Assembly (NCBI GenBank): GCA_937995995.1
Contig: CALKIP010000255.1
Location: 1-20,690, forward strand
DNA: 20,690 nucleotides
Direction: 5' to 3'
From: an uncultured bacterium
GTDB taxonomy: Bacteria; Gemmatimonadota; Gemmatimonadetes; Longimicrobiales; RSA9
Under the pieces are notes generated by a model. It was not told where the DNA came from and searched no databases. It saw only the letters and a program-made list of their open reading frames with translations. This document shows, piece by piece, positions 1-6,927 of this stretch. The translations under genes and the position numbers were made by a program. The stretch's first letter is position 1, and each line of letters begins with the position of its first letter.

Positions 1-1
1 T

Positions 2-109
2 CTTGCCCATGAATCCGCCGCCACGGTGCTTGTAATCGTCCCCGGCAAGCCAATGGCGCAACACTTCTTCAATGTCCGGCTCGCGGCTAAGCCCATACGG
101 CGGATCGCT
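2..109 (-). CDS. DNA methyltransferase fragment (DPPY motif), cut at both ends
   Basis: Read on the minus strand from about base 109 down to base 2, the sequence is open and gives SDPPYGLSREPDIEEV, then LRHWLAGDDYKHRGGGFMGK. DPPY is catalytic motif IV of N6-adenine/N4-cytosine DNA methyltransferases. A downstream GGGFMGK stretch after an inserted EPD..LxxWLAG segment is, from memory, typical of methyltransferases carried by phages and mobile elements. The reading frame continues past the window edge, so the C-terminal part is missing here. Upstream of the DPPY motif the protein stops resembling the family, because the DNA becomes pgk. Identity is recognised by eye only. The same bases carry no sensible pgk reading, which supports this strand and frame. 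Confidence 0.65.
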
Positions 110-593
110 GGTGGAAGAGGATCGAATCGACATGGCACGCGACCTCCTCGAACGCGCCGGTGACAAGCTGGTTCTGCCGGTCGACTGCGTGGTGGCCGGG
201 CAGGTGGAGCCGGGTGCACGCACCTGGCTCCTCGACCGGGACAACGTCCCACCCGAGGGCAAGATCCTCGATATCGGGCCAAAGAGCGTGGGCACCTTCG
301 GCGAGTACCTCCACGACGCACGCACCGTTCTCTGGAACGGGCCAATGGGAATGTTCGAAATCGCCGAGTTCAGCCACGGCACGGAGGGCGTCGCACACGC
401 CGTCGCCGAGGCGACCGATCGCGGCGCAACGACCATCATCGGGGGCGGCGACACGGTGGCGGCCATCGAGGCGGCAGGTGTGGCCGATCGCATGACCCAC
501 GTCTCGACCGGCGGCGGTGCCTCGCTCGAATTCCTTGAGGGGAAGACGCTGCCCGGACTCGCGGCACTCGAAAAGAAGGGAGGAGACAGATGA
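102..593 (+). CDS. pgk: Phosphoglycerate kinase, C-terminal part only
   Basis: Glycolytic and gluconeogenic kinase that moves a phosphate between 1,3-bisphosphoglycerate and ADP in the cytoplasm. The visible part starts at GGSLVEEDRIDMAR, which in complete proteins (about 395-400 residues) lies roughly 60 percent of the way along. It contains the conserved WNGPMGMFE segment, the nucleotide-site GGGDTVAA segment and the C-terminal STGGGASLEFLEGKTLPG block. The ATG at 72 is not a real start: the residues before GGSLVEED do not match the family, and the bases upstream encode a methyltransferase on the other strand. The N-terminal half is therefore absent from this window. The TGA stop overlaps the ATG of tpiA (ATGA), so the two genes are translationally coupled. 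Function is certain; why the 5' part is missing is not. Confidence 0.92.
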   Translation, partial: GSLVEEDRIDMARDLLERAGDKLVLPVDCVVAGQVEPGARTWLLDRDNVPPEGKILDIGPKSVGTFGEYLHDARTVLWNGPMGMFEIAEFSHGTEGVAHAVAEATDRGATTIIGGGDTVAAIEAAGVADRMTHVSTGGGASLEFLEGKTLPGLAALEKKGGDR

Positions 594-1372
594 TGAAGCA
601 AGGCATCCGCACCCCGGTCATCGCCGGGAACTGGAAGATGCACAAGGGACCGAGCGAGACCCGCGAGTTCTTCCGCGACTTCAACGAGCGCTACGCGGCA
701 CACGACGACCGCACGGTGATCTTCTTCCCTCCCGCGCTGTCGCTTGCCGCAGCGGTCGATGCCGTGCGTGACCGGGCCGACCTCGGCCTCGGCGTGCAGA
801 ACCTCCACTGGGAGCCACACGGCGCCTTCACGGGCGAACTCAGCGTCGGCATGGCCCGAGATGCCGGTGCCGCCTACACCCTAGTGGGGCACTCCGAGCG
901 CCGCCATGTCTTCGGTGAGACGGACGAGGACGTGCGCCGCAAGACGGCCGCGGCGCTCGAAGGCGGGCTCACTCCCGTCGTTTGCCTGGGTGAGACCTTC
1001 GACGAGCGCGAGGCGGGCAGGGTCGAGGAGGTCGTCCTGCGCCAACTCGATGCAGCTCTCGAGGGACTCGATTCCGACGAGATCGGTCGCATCATCCTGG
1101 CCTACGAGCCGGTCTGGGCCATCGGCACCGGTGTCAACGCCACGCCTGAGGATGCCGCGGCCGCACACGGCGTGCTCCGGCGCCGACTCACCGAACGCAT
1201 TGGAGAGGCCGCTGCGCGTGTCGTGCCGATCCTCTACGGAGGATCCGTCAAGCCCAACAACGCCGGAGAACTCCTCTCCGCCACGGATGTGGATGGCGTG
1301 CTCGTCGGTGGCGCGAGCCTCGACCCCGCGGGCTTCGCCGAAACCGCTGCCACCCAAGGAACACGGGTGTGA
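590..1372 (+). CDS. tpiA: Triose-phosphate isomerase
   Basis: Interconverts dihydroxyacetone phosphate and glyceraldehyde 3-phosphate. The 260-residue length is normal for a TIM barrel of this family. Visible catalytic features are Lys16 in GNWKMHKG, His101 in VGHSERR and Glu173 in AYEPVWAIGTG, plus the phosphate-gripping LYGGSVKPNN segment near residue 216. The start at 590 overlaps the pgk stop. A GGGAGGAG ribosome site at 578-585 fits this ATG or the next one at 593, so the first residue may be one codon later. It belongs to a pgk-tpiA transcription unit. I saw no clear terminator directly after it. Confidence 0.97.
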   Translation: MMKQGIRTPVIAGNWKMHKGPSETREFFRDFNERYAAHDDRTVIFFPPALSLAAAVDAVRDRADLGLGVQNLHWEPHGAFTGELSVGMARDAGAAYTLVGHSERRHVFGETDEDVRRKTAAALEGGLTPVVCLGETFDEREAGRVEEVVLRQLDAALEGLDSDEIGRIILAYEPVWAIGTGVNATPEDAAAAHGVLRRRLTERIGEAAARVVPILYGGSVKPNNAGELLSATDVDGVLVGGASLDPAGFAETAATQGTRV

Positions 1373-1668
1373 ATCGGAGCCGAGATCGACGTCGTGGAAA
1401 TTGCATGAACGGGCAAACGCTCGGCTTTCGGCGGATGCACGAACCGGAGTGCCGCACCAGTGTGCCGAACACGGACCCAATGGCCTCGTTTCGGGCGAGT
1501 GGGCATGGACCGGAGCGGCACAACACCCCGGATCTGGAGTAATCGTTCCTGGAATTTCGCGCGACGCGAGTCGGAATGAACGACGCCACGCCCGTCAGGT
1601 CCGGCAATGTGCACCCGGTTCGTGCGAATTCCCACAGGAGCCAACGCCACGCTGCCGGGGGCATGCGC
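1373..1668 (+). other. Non-coding stretch between tpiA and the secG promoter
   Basis: About 300 bases with no convincing gene. Open frames here on either strand give arginine- and serine-rich translations typical of non-coding reading in GC-rich DNA, and they run on into tpiA as shadows. I see one separated inverted repeat (GTGCCGC at 1449-1455 and GCGGCAC at 1515-1521) but no T-rich tail or cloverleaf. I found no tRNA. Confidence 0.5.
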
Positions 1669-1697
1669 TTGACACGCCTGCGCACGGCAGGGATATT
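1669..1697 (+). promoter_or_regulatory. Sigma-70-type promoter for secG
   Basis: TTGACA at 1669-1674, 17-base spacer, GATATT at 1692-1697. The -35 is a perfect consensus and is preceded by C, as in the other promoters of this window. The predicted transcript starts near 1704, about 33 bases before the secG ATG. Seen by eye, not tested. Confidence 0.6.
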
Positions 1698-1736
1698 ACA
1701 AGGCTACACCGTGCATAAACGGCGAGAGGATCTTAT

Positions 1737-2144
1737 ATGTTCGGATTTCTGCTGACGCTCCTCATCATCGACGGCCTGCTGCTCATGGTCATCGTACTGC
1801 TCCAGTCCGGCAAGGGCGGGGGGCTGGCCGCGATGGGCGGCGGTGGTGCCGGGACGGAGACGTTCCTGGGTGGCCGTCAGGCGGCAACACTCCTGACCCG
1901 CGCCACGTGGATCAGTGGCGGCGTCTTCCTCTTCCTGGCTCTGGTGCTCTCGATCCTTTCGTCGCGTCAGCTCGCGCCGGAGTCGATTCTGCGGCAGGAG
2001 TTCCAACAAGCGGCGCCCGTGGCGCCCCAGCCCGTCGTTCCGGGTGTCGAGACCGCGCCGGGCGAGGGGCAGCCGGGGGCGACCGGTACGGGCGAGGGTG
2101 CAGCCGAAACGCCGGCACCCGCGGAGCCCGAAACTCAGCCGTAG
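1737..2144 (+). CDS. secG: Preprotein translocase subunit SecG
   Basis: Small auxiliary subunit of the SecYEG protein-export channel in the inner membrane. The 135-residue product has the family layout: a first membrane helix at about residues 3-22, the conserved loop LLQSGKGGGLAAMGGG, and a second helix at about residues 58-75. After residue 78 comes a Pro/Ala/Glu/Gly-rich tail of about 55 residues, a common low-complexity extension in SecG proteins. A ribosome site AGAGGA at 1725-1730 sits six bases before the ATG. The gene has its own promoter although it follows pgk-tpiA, an order found in many bacteria. Confidence 0.93.
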   Translation: MFGFLLTLLIIDGLLLMVIVLLQSGKGGGLAAMGGGGAGTETFLGGRQAATLLTRATWISGGVFLFLALVLSILSSRQLAPESILRQEFQQAAPVAPQPVVPGVETAPGEGQPGATGTGEGAAETPAPAEPETQP

Positions 2145-2178
2145 CCCGTAGTCTACGTGCCAGGGGAGTGGCCGGTCG

Positions 2179-2406
2179 TCAGGGCAGGATGATCATCCGC
2201 TCGATGGCGTAGCCCTCGGAAATCTCGTAGACCGTTTCATACGGCCCCAGCACGGGGCTGTCGGTCCGGCGGGCCGGCTCCACTCCCCCCGTGCGCCCGC
2301 CACTGCGGTTGCGCTGCTCCTCGAGGTGCCCACGGCGCCCGGAGCCGGTTCGCTTGCGGCGCCGCGGACGTCGGCGCTCGGGAAAAAGCGGTCTTTCATT
2401 GGACAC
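2179..2406 (-). CDS. Small unknown protein, 75 residues
   Basis: I do not recognise this gene. Its start is a GTG at 2406-2404, chosen because a GGAGGT ribosome site lies just upstream on the minus strand. The product has a very basic N-terminal third (ERRRPRRRKRTGSGRRG at residues 10-26), a Gly/Arg-rich middle, and an ordered-looking end (GPYETVYEISEGYAIERM at residues 54-71). There is no membrane helix or signal peptide. The basic start could bind nucleic acid, but that is only a guess from composition. The gene converges on secG, 34 bases away. It could also be a chance open frame; the ribosome site and the natural-looking C-terminus argue for a real gene. Confidence 0.45.
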   Translation of the reverse strand: MSNERPLFPERRRPRRRKRTGSGRRGHLEEQRNRSGGRTGGVEPARRTDSPVLGPYETVYEISEGYAIERMIILP

Positions 2407-2430
2407 GTCGAGACCTCCAGGAGGGAGGAG

Positions 2431-2463
2431 GGGCGTCGCACTCCAAACCGAGGTGCGACGCCC
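2431..2463 (+). terminator. Perfect 10-bp hairpin, possible terminator upstream of the E1 gene
   Basis: GGGCGTCGCA at 2431-2440 pairs perfectly with TGCGACGCCC at 2454-2463; the intervening bases can add one more pair. On the plus strand it is followed by a moderately T-rich run (TTGTTGTATT), which would suit termination of read-through from secG before the next promoter. On the minus strand it lies immediately upstream of the pyrimidine tract and ribosome site of the small gene, so it might instead be part of that gene's leader. Confidence 0.45.
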
Positions 2464-2547
2464 TTGTTGTATTCGGCCACTGGTCCGGGGTGCCCGGGTC
2501 CGTCTGGCAGTGCAAGAGCTGCGCCTGCCTGCATTGGGAATCACGGC

Positions 2548-2576
2548 TTGACGCTTGATGGGGGGTGGGCCATAAT
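2548..2576 (+). promoter_or_regulatory. Sigma-70-type promoter for the 2-oxoacid dehydrogenase operon
   Basis: TTGACG at 2548-2553, 17-base spacer, CATAAT at 2571-2576. Five of six bases match in each box. Transcription should start near 2583. This rules out the upstream in-frame ATG at 2565, which lies inside the promoter, and supports the start at 2634. Confidence 0.68.
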
Positions 2577-2633
2577 GTCCCGTCCATCGGCGAGAAATCT
2601 AGCCAATTTCGAAAGGGGATCGGCGTCAATCAC

Positions 2634-3707
2634 ATGGCCGATATGACTAAGGCGATGGCGAGTGGCGAGGTGGTGGCCGGGCTGTCGCGCGAGCAACTGC
2701 ACGAGATTTACTCCTACCTACAGCTCACCCGTCAGGTTGAGCAGGTCCTCACGAATCTGTACCGGCAGAACAAGGTCATCGGCGGACTCTTCCGATCGCT
2801 CGGCCAGGAGGCCACGGCGGTCGGGAGTGCCTACGCGCTGCGCCGCCGGACGGACGGGACCGGAGACATCATTTCGCCGGCGATCCGCGACCTGGGCGCA
2901 CTGCTGCTCATGGGTGCGCAGCCCGTCGAAGTGATGCGGCAGTACATGGCGAAGGCCGATTCTCCGACCGGCGGGCGCGAGCAGAACGTCCATTTCACGG
3001 ACCACCATAAGGGCTACATCGGTCTGATCTCGCACCTCGGCGTCATGGTCGAGGTCATGGCCGGCGTGGCGCTTTCCTTCAAGCTGAAGGGCGAGGACCG
3101 TGTGGCCCTGGTCTACGCGGGCGACGGGATGACGTCGACGGGCGCGTTCCACGAGGGCTTCAACCTGGCCGCCGTCAAGCGGCTCCCTCTGGTGCTGATC
3201 GTGGAGAACAACGGTTACGCCTATTCGACGCCGGTCTCGCAGCAGACGGCGGCCCCGTCGTTCGTCGACAAAGCCGTGGGATACGGCGTCCACGGCGAGA
3301 AGTGCGACGGCAACGATGTGATCGCGGTCTACGAGATGACGAAGCGCGCGGTCGAGCGTGCGCGTGCGGGTGAGGGCGCGTCTCTCCTCGAGGTCGTGAC
3401 GTACCGCCGCAAGGGACACGCGGAGCACGATGCACAGGCGTACGTGCCCCCCGGTGAGATCGAGGAATGGGAGGCGCGTGACCCGATCGATGCATTCGAG
3501 CGCCGGGCCCTCGAGAACGGCTGGGCCACGCGCGAGGAGCTCGATGCGATCGTCGCACGTGTGGCGGCGGAGGTCGACCAGGCACGCGAGGCGGCTGAGG
3601 CCTCACCGTTGCCGGAGCCGGACACGGCACTCGATGGTGTATACGGCGATCGGTCCACGGCGCGGCCGTGGACGCGGCTCGCCATACCGGATCCCCACCA
3701 GGCGTGA
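2634..3707 (+). CDS. pdhA: Pyruvate/2-oxoacid dehydrogenase E1 component, alpha subunit
   Basis: Thiamine-diphosphate-dependent decarboxylase subunit of a 2-oxoacid dehydrogenase complex; with E1 beta it decarboxylates a 2-oxoacid and passes the acyl group to lipoyl-E2. From ATG 2634 the product has 357 residues, normal for alpha chains. The ThDP-binding signature runs from GDGMTSTGAFHEG (residue 163 on) to VENNGYAYSTP (NN at about 192-193). RSLGQEATAVG and ISPAIRDLGALL near the N-terminus are also typical. The start is not firm: the nearest purine-rich site (GAAAGGGGA) is about 15 bases away, and ATG 2643 is possible. The substrate (pyruvate, branched-chain or other) cannot be decided from motifs. 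First gene of the operon with the E1 beta, E2 and lipB genes. Confidence 0.9.
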   Translation: MADMTKAMASGEVVAGLSREQLHEIYSYLQLTRQVEQVLTNLYRQNKVIGGLFRSLGQEATAVGSAYALRRRTDGTGDIISPAIRDLGALLLMGAQPVEVMRQYMAKADSPTGGREQNVHFTDHHKGYIGLISHLGVMVEVMAGVALSFKLKGEDRVALVYAGDGMTSTGAFHEGFNLAAVKRLPLVLIVENNGYAYSTPVSQQTAAPSFVDKAVGYGVHGEKCDGNDVIAVYEMTKRAVERARAGEGASLLEVVTYRRKGHAEHDAQAYVPPGEIEEWEARDPIDAFERRALENGWATREELDAIVARVAAEVDQAREAAEASPLPEPDTALDGVYGDRSTARPWTRLAIPDPHQA

Positions 3708-3712
3708 GCGTC

Positions 3713-4759
3713 ATGACGACGGCAACGAAACAGGCGAAGCGCGAGCGGCCGGAACACGTTCGGCACACCGAAGAAGGCAAGCCGGTCACCTTCCTGGAAG
3801 CGATCCGCGAGGCGCTCTGGGAGGAAATGGAGCGCGACCCGAGCGTCTTCCTGATCGGCGAGGACATTGGCGTCTACGGCGGCGCATTCAAGATGTCGGA
3901 CGGCTTCCTCGACTACTTCGGCGGAGACCGCGTCATCGACACGCCGATCAGCGAGGCCGGCTTCACCGGGGCCGCTGCCGGCGCTGCGCACATGGGGCTG
4001 CGCCCGGTCGTCGAGATGCAGTTCATGGACTTCGTCTCGTGTGCCTACGAACCGCTGACGAACTACATCGCGACTTCTCGCTGGCGCGGGAGTGGACCGG
4101 TGCCCATGGTGGTCCGCGGGCCGGTCGGGGGCGGCGTGCGCGGTGGGCCGTTCCATTCACAGAACCCCGAGATGGCCTTCTTCCACACGCCTGGGCTCAA
4201 GATCGTCTACCCGTGCACGCCCTACGATGCCAAGGGGCTGCTCAAGGCGGCGATCCGGGACGACGACCCGGTGCTCTACTTCGAGCACAAGAAGCTCTAC
4301 CGCATGCCGGCGCTACGCGAAGTGCTGCCCCGTGAGGACTACGTGGTCCCCCTGGGCGAGGCACGACTGCATCGCGAGGGCACGGACCTCACGATCGTGA
4401 CGTATGGGATGATGGTTCACGAGAGCTTGAAGGCGGCCGAGCAGCTCGCAGAGGAGGACGGCCTCTCCGTCGAGGTGCTCGATCTGCGCACATTGCTCCC
4501 ACTCGACGACGACGCCATCATCGAGAGCGTGAAGAAGACGAACCGCCTCCTGGTGGTTCACGAAGACACCCGCACCGGCGGGATCGCAGGCGAGATCTCG
4601 ATGCGGGTCAACGAGCGGGCGTTCGAGTGGCTCGATGCGCCGATTCTGCGGGTCAGCGCATTGGATACGCCCGTTCCGTATTCGCCGCCGCTCGAGGACT
4701 ACTTCCTCCCGCAAGTGTCGGACATCGTCGCGGCTGGACGCTACCTGGCGAAATACTAG
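3713..4759 (+). CDS. pdhB: Pyruvate/2-oxoacid dehydrogenase E1 component, beta subunit
   Basis: Partner of E1 alpha in the ThDP-dependent heterotetramer. From the ATG at 3713, five bases after the alpha stop, the product has 348 residues. The N-terminal pyrimidine-binding domain shows IGEDIGVYGGAF (from about residue 48) and DTPISEAGFTGAAAG (from about 77), where the Glu of ISEAG is expected to contact the thiamine ring. RGPVGGGVRGGPFHSQ and LKIVYPCTPYDAKGLL follow. The C-terminal transketolase-like domain covers roughly residues 220-345. A GTG at 3704 overlapping the alpha stop is an alternative start. Alpha and beta are separate genes, as in the heterotetrameric E1 type, not the single-chain AceE type. 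Confidence 0.92.
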   Translation: MTTATKQAKRERPEHVRHTEEGKPVTFLEAIREALWEEMERDPSVFLIGEDIGVYGGAFKMSDGFLDYFGGDRVIDTPISEAGFTGAAAGAAHMGLRPVVEMQFMDFVSCAYEPLTNYIATSRWRGSGPVPMVVRGPVGGGVRGGPFHSQNPEMAFFHTPGLKIVYPCTPYDAKGLLKAAIRDDDPVLYFEHKKLYRMPALREVLPREDYVVPLGEARLHREGTDLTIVTYGMMVHESLKAAEQLAEEDGLSVEVLDLRTLLPLDDDAIIESVKKTNRLLVVHEDTRTGGIAGEISMRVNERAFEWLDAPILRVSALDTPVPYSPPLEDYFLPQVSDIVAAGRYLAKY

Positions 4760-4760
4760 G

Positions 4761-4775
4761 CGCCGCGTGGCGGCG
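4761..4775 (+). other. Small stem-loop between the E1 beta and E2 genes
   Basis: CGCCGC-GTG-GCGGCG, a perfect six-base-pair stem with a three-base loop, right after the E1 beta stop. No proper T-tract follows, so it may act on mRNA stability or cause partial attenuation, if it does anything. Confidence 0.3.
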
Positions 4776-4812
4776 TTGTAACTGAACGATCCAAAGTCGG
4801 AGCAACCGAAAA

Positions 4813-6174
4813 ATGGCTCGAATCGAAGTGCCGATGCCCCAGATGGGCGAGTCGATCGCCGAGGGGACCGTATCGAAATGGCTGAAGCAGGTGGGCGACC
4901 ACGTCGCACGTGACGAGCCGCTGCTCGAGATCTCGACGGACAAGGTGGACGCCGAGATCCCGTCGCCGGCGGCGGGCACGCTCGTCGAGATCTCCGTCGA
5001 GGAGGGCGAGACGGTCGAGGTCGGCAGCATCGTCGCCTACATCGAGACGGAGGCCGGCGCGGCTGCCGCTGCGGCGCCCAAGGAGGAGGCTCCCGCGCCG
5101 GCAGAAGCCAAGGCGCCGGAGGCTCCGGCCCCCGAGGCGGCACCGGCTGCGGCGGAGGCGCCAAGTGGCGACGGCCGTACGCAGACCGCCGAGGAGCGCC
5201 TGAGGCAGCGTTCGACGCCGCTGGTGCGGCGCATCGCCGCCGAGCACGGCGTGGACCTCTCCCAGGTCCCGGGCACCGGGCACGCGGGCCGGGTGACGAA
5301 GCAGGACATCATGTCCTTCATCGAGCAGCAGGGCAAGGCGCCTGCGGCACCGGCGGCGGCACCGGCCGCCCCGGCGGCTCCCGCGCGTCCCGCCGCGGCG
5401 GCGGGCCCGATGGACGCTGACCAGTTCTGGGACACCTTCTACGGCCAGGTCCGCCACCCCGAGTTCCCTGTGCGTCCGGGCGATGAGGTGACGCCGATGA
5501 ACCGGATCCGCCGCCTGACGGCGGACCACATGGTGCGGGCCAAGCGGATCGCGCCGCACGTGCACTCGTTCATCGAGATCGACTTCAACCGCGTGGCGCG
5601 CATCCGCAAGGAGAACAAGGCGCGCTGGGAGCAGCAGGGTGCGAAGGTCAGCTACACCGCCTTCGTGGCGTGGGCGGTCGCTCGTGCGCTGCAGGAGTTC
5701 CCGAACGTCAACGGGACGGTCTCGGGCGACAACATCATCTACCGCGGCGACATCAACATCGGCATCGCGGTGGATCTGAATCCGGGGCTGATCGTCCCCG
5801 TGATCAAGAACGCGGACGAACTGAACCTGGTCGGAATCGCCAAGAGGATCAACGATCTGGCGTCCCGTGCACGCAACCGTCAGCTCAAGCCGGACGAGAT
5901 CCAGGGCGCGACCTTCTCGATCACGAATCCAGGCGTGCTCGGCACGTTGGCGGGGACGCCCGTGATCCCCGAGGGCACCGCTGCGATCCTCGGCACCGGC
6001 TCGATCGACAAGCGTCCGGTCGTCATCGAGGCCGAGGGCACCGATACGATCGCGATCCGGCTGCGCTCGATCTTCTCGCTCGGCTACGACCACCGTCTGG
6101 TGGACGGGGCCGATTCCGCGCGCTTCCTCGCGCGGGTCAAGGAGATCCTGCAGGACTTCCCGGAAGAGGCCTAG
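4813..6174 (+). CDS. pdhC: Dihydrolipoamide acyltransferase (E2) of the 2-oxoacid dehydrogenase complex
   Basis: Core acyltransferase that receives the acyl group on its lipoyl arm and passes it to CoA. The 453-residue product has one lipoyl domain (residues 1-80; EISTDKVDAEIPSP, with the lipoylated Lys at 44), an Ala/Pro/Glu-rich linker, a peripheral-subunit-binding domain (about 133-172; TPLVRRIAAEHGVDLSQV), a second Ala/Pro linker, and the catalytic domain with DHRLVDGADS, where His427 and Asp431 form the HxxxDG active site. A CGGAG sequence lies ten bases before the ATG. The lipoyl region looks like the SucB/DlaT type of high-GC Gram-positives, so the exact substrate remains open. No E3 gene is in the window, so E3 must be encoded elsewhere. 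Confidence 0.92.
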   Translation: MARIEVPMPQMGESIAEGTVSKWLKQVGDHVARDEPLLEISTDKVDAEIPSPAAGTLVEISVEEGETVEVGSIVAYIETEAGAAAAAAPKEEAPAPAEAKAPEAPAPEAAPAAAEAPSGDGRTQTAEERLRQRSTPLVRRIAAEHGVDLSQVPGTGHAGRVTKQDIMSFIEQQGKAPAAPAAAPAAPAAPARPAAAAGPMDADQFWDTFYGQVRHPEFPVRPGDEVTPMNRIRRLTADHMVRAKRIAPHVHSFIEIDFNRVARIRKENKARWEQQGAKVSYTAFVAWAVARALQEFPNVNGTVSGDNIIYRGDINIGIAVDLNPGLIVPVIKNADELNLVGIAKRINDLASRARNRQLKPDEIQGATFSITNPGVLGTLAGTPVIPEGTAAILGTGSIDKRPVVIEAEGTDTIAIRLRSIFSLGYDHRLVDGADSARFLARVKEILQDFPEEA

Positions 6175-6196
6175 CAACGGGAAAGGAGTACGGGGC

Positions 6197-6922
6197 ATGG
6201 GTGGAGTCACGGACCCGGCCCGCACACCTGTGGAGGGCGGGGAAGCCGGCACGGCCGGCTTTCCCGCTCCCCCATCCCGGCTTCTCGAGGTCCGGCGCCT
6301 CGGCACCATCCCCTACGGCGAGGCGCTGGAACTCCAGGCGGATCTGGTGCGGCGACGCCGTGCCGATGAAATCCCGGACCGCCTCCTCCTTCTGGAGCAT
6401 CCCCACGTCATTACGCTCGGCACCTCGTCGCATGCAGAGCACGTCCTTGCGGATGAAGACGTGCGACGTCTCCTCGGCATCGAGCTCTTCGAGACCGGCC
6501 GCGGCGGCGATGTCACCTACCACGGTCCCGGCCAGCTCGTCGGGTACCCGATCCTCGATCTCAAGCCCGACCGGCGCGATCTGCACCGCTACGTGCGCGA
6601 CATCGAAGAAGTGCTCATCCGTGCACTCGGGGATTTCGGCGTCCAGGCGGGACGAAAGGAAGGACTGACAGGCGCCTGGGTCGGAGACGAGAAGATCGCC
6701 GCGATCGGCGTACGCGTCTCGAGCGGCTGGATCACCTCACACGGCTTCGCGCTGAACGTCACCACCAACCTCGACTACTTCGATGCGATCGTGCCGTGTG
6801 GGATCCGTGAGCATGGAGTGACGTCGCTCGAGCGATTCCTCGGGCGGTCCGTCGACCTCGAGGCGGTCTCCGATCGGGTGGTGGTTCGCTTCGCAGAGGT
6901 GTTCGGGCGAAGGCTGGATTAG
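6197..6922 (+). CDS. lipB: Octanoyl-[acyl-carrier-protein]-protein octanoyltransferase
   Basis: Moves octanoate from acyl carrier protein to the lipoyl-domain lysine, the first step of de novo lipoylation; LipA then adds the sulfurs. The 241-residue product carries the family signature GRGGDVTYHGPGQLVGYP at residues 101-118. The catalytic pair is visible as Lys166 (GDEKIAAIGVR) and Cys201 (IVPCGI). A strong AAAGGAG site at 6182-6188 sits eight bases before the ATG, 22 bases after the E2 stop. The position directly behind E2, its substrate, suggests co-expression. The first ~28 residues look disordered. No lipA is seen here. Confidence 0.95.
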   Translation: MGGVTDPARTPVEGGEAGTAGFPAPPSRLLEVRRLGTIPYGEALELQADLVRRRRADEIPDRLLLLEHPHVITLGTSSHAEHVLADEDVRRLLGIELFETGRGGDVTYHGPGQLVGYPILDLKPDRRDLHRYVRDIEEVLIRALGDFGVQAGRKEGLTGAWVGDEKIAAIGVRVSSGWITSHGFALNVTTNLDYFDAIVPCGIREHGVTSLERFLGRSVDLEAVSDRVVVRFAEVFGRRLD

Positions 6923-6927
6923 AGGCG

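Noticed and set aside
72..101. ATG at 72 as the start of pgk
   Set aside because: The residues before GGSLVEED do not belong to phosphoglycerate kinase, the first part of the protein is missing, and the bases encode a methyltransferase on the other strand.
906..1718. Open frames running from tpiA through the spacer 1373-1668 on both strands
   Set aside because: Composition is Arg/Ser/Pro-rich, frames overlap tpiA, and no ribosome site or family motif is present.
2565..2633. ATG 2565 as the start of the E1 alpha subunit
   Set aside because: It lies between the -35 and -10 boxes of a good promoter, so it would not be in the transcript.
4756..6309. 517-codon minus-strand open frame opposite the E2 gene
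   Set aside because: Shadow of the GC-rich E2 gene; its Arg/Asp/Leu-rich product has no family features.
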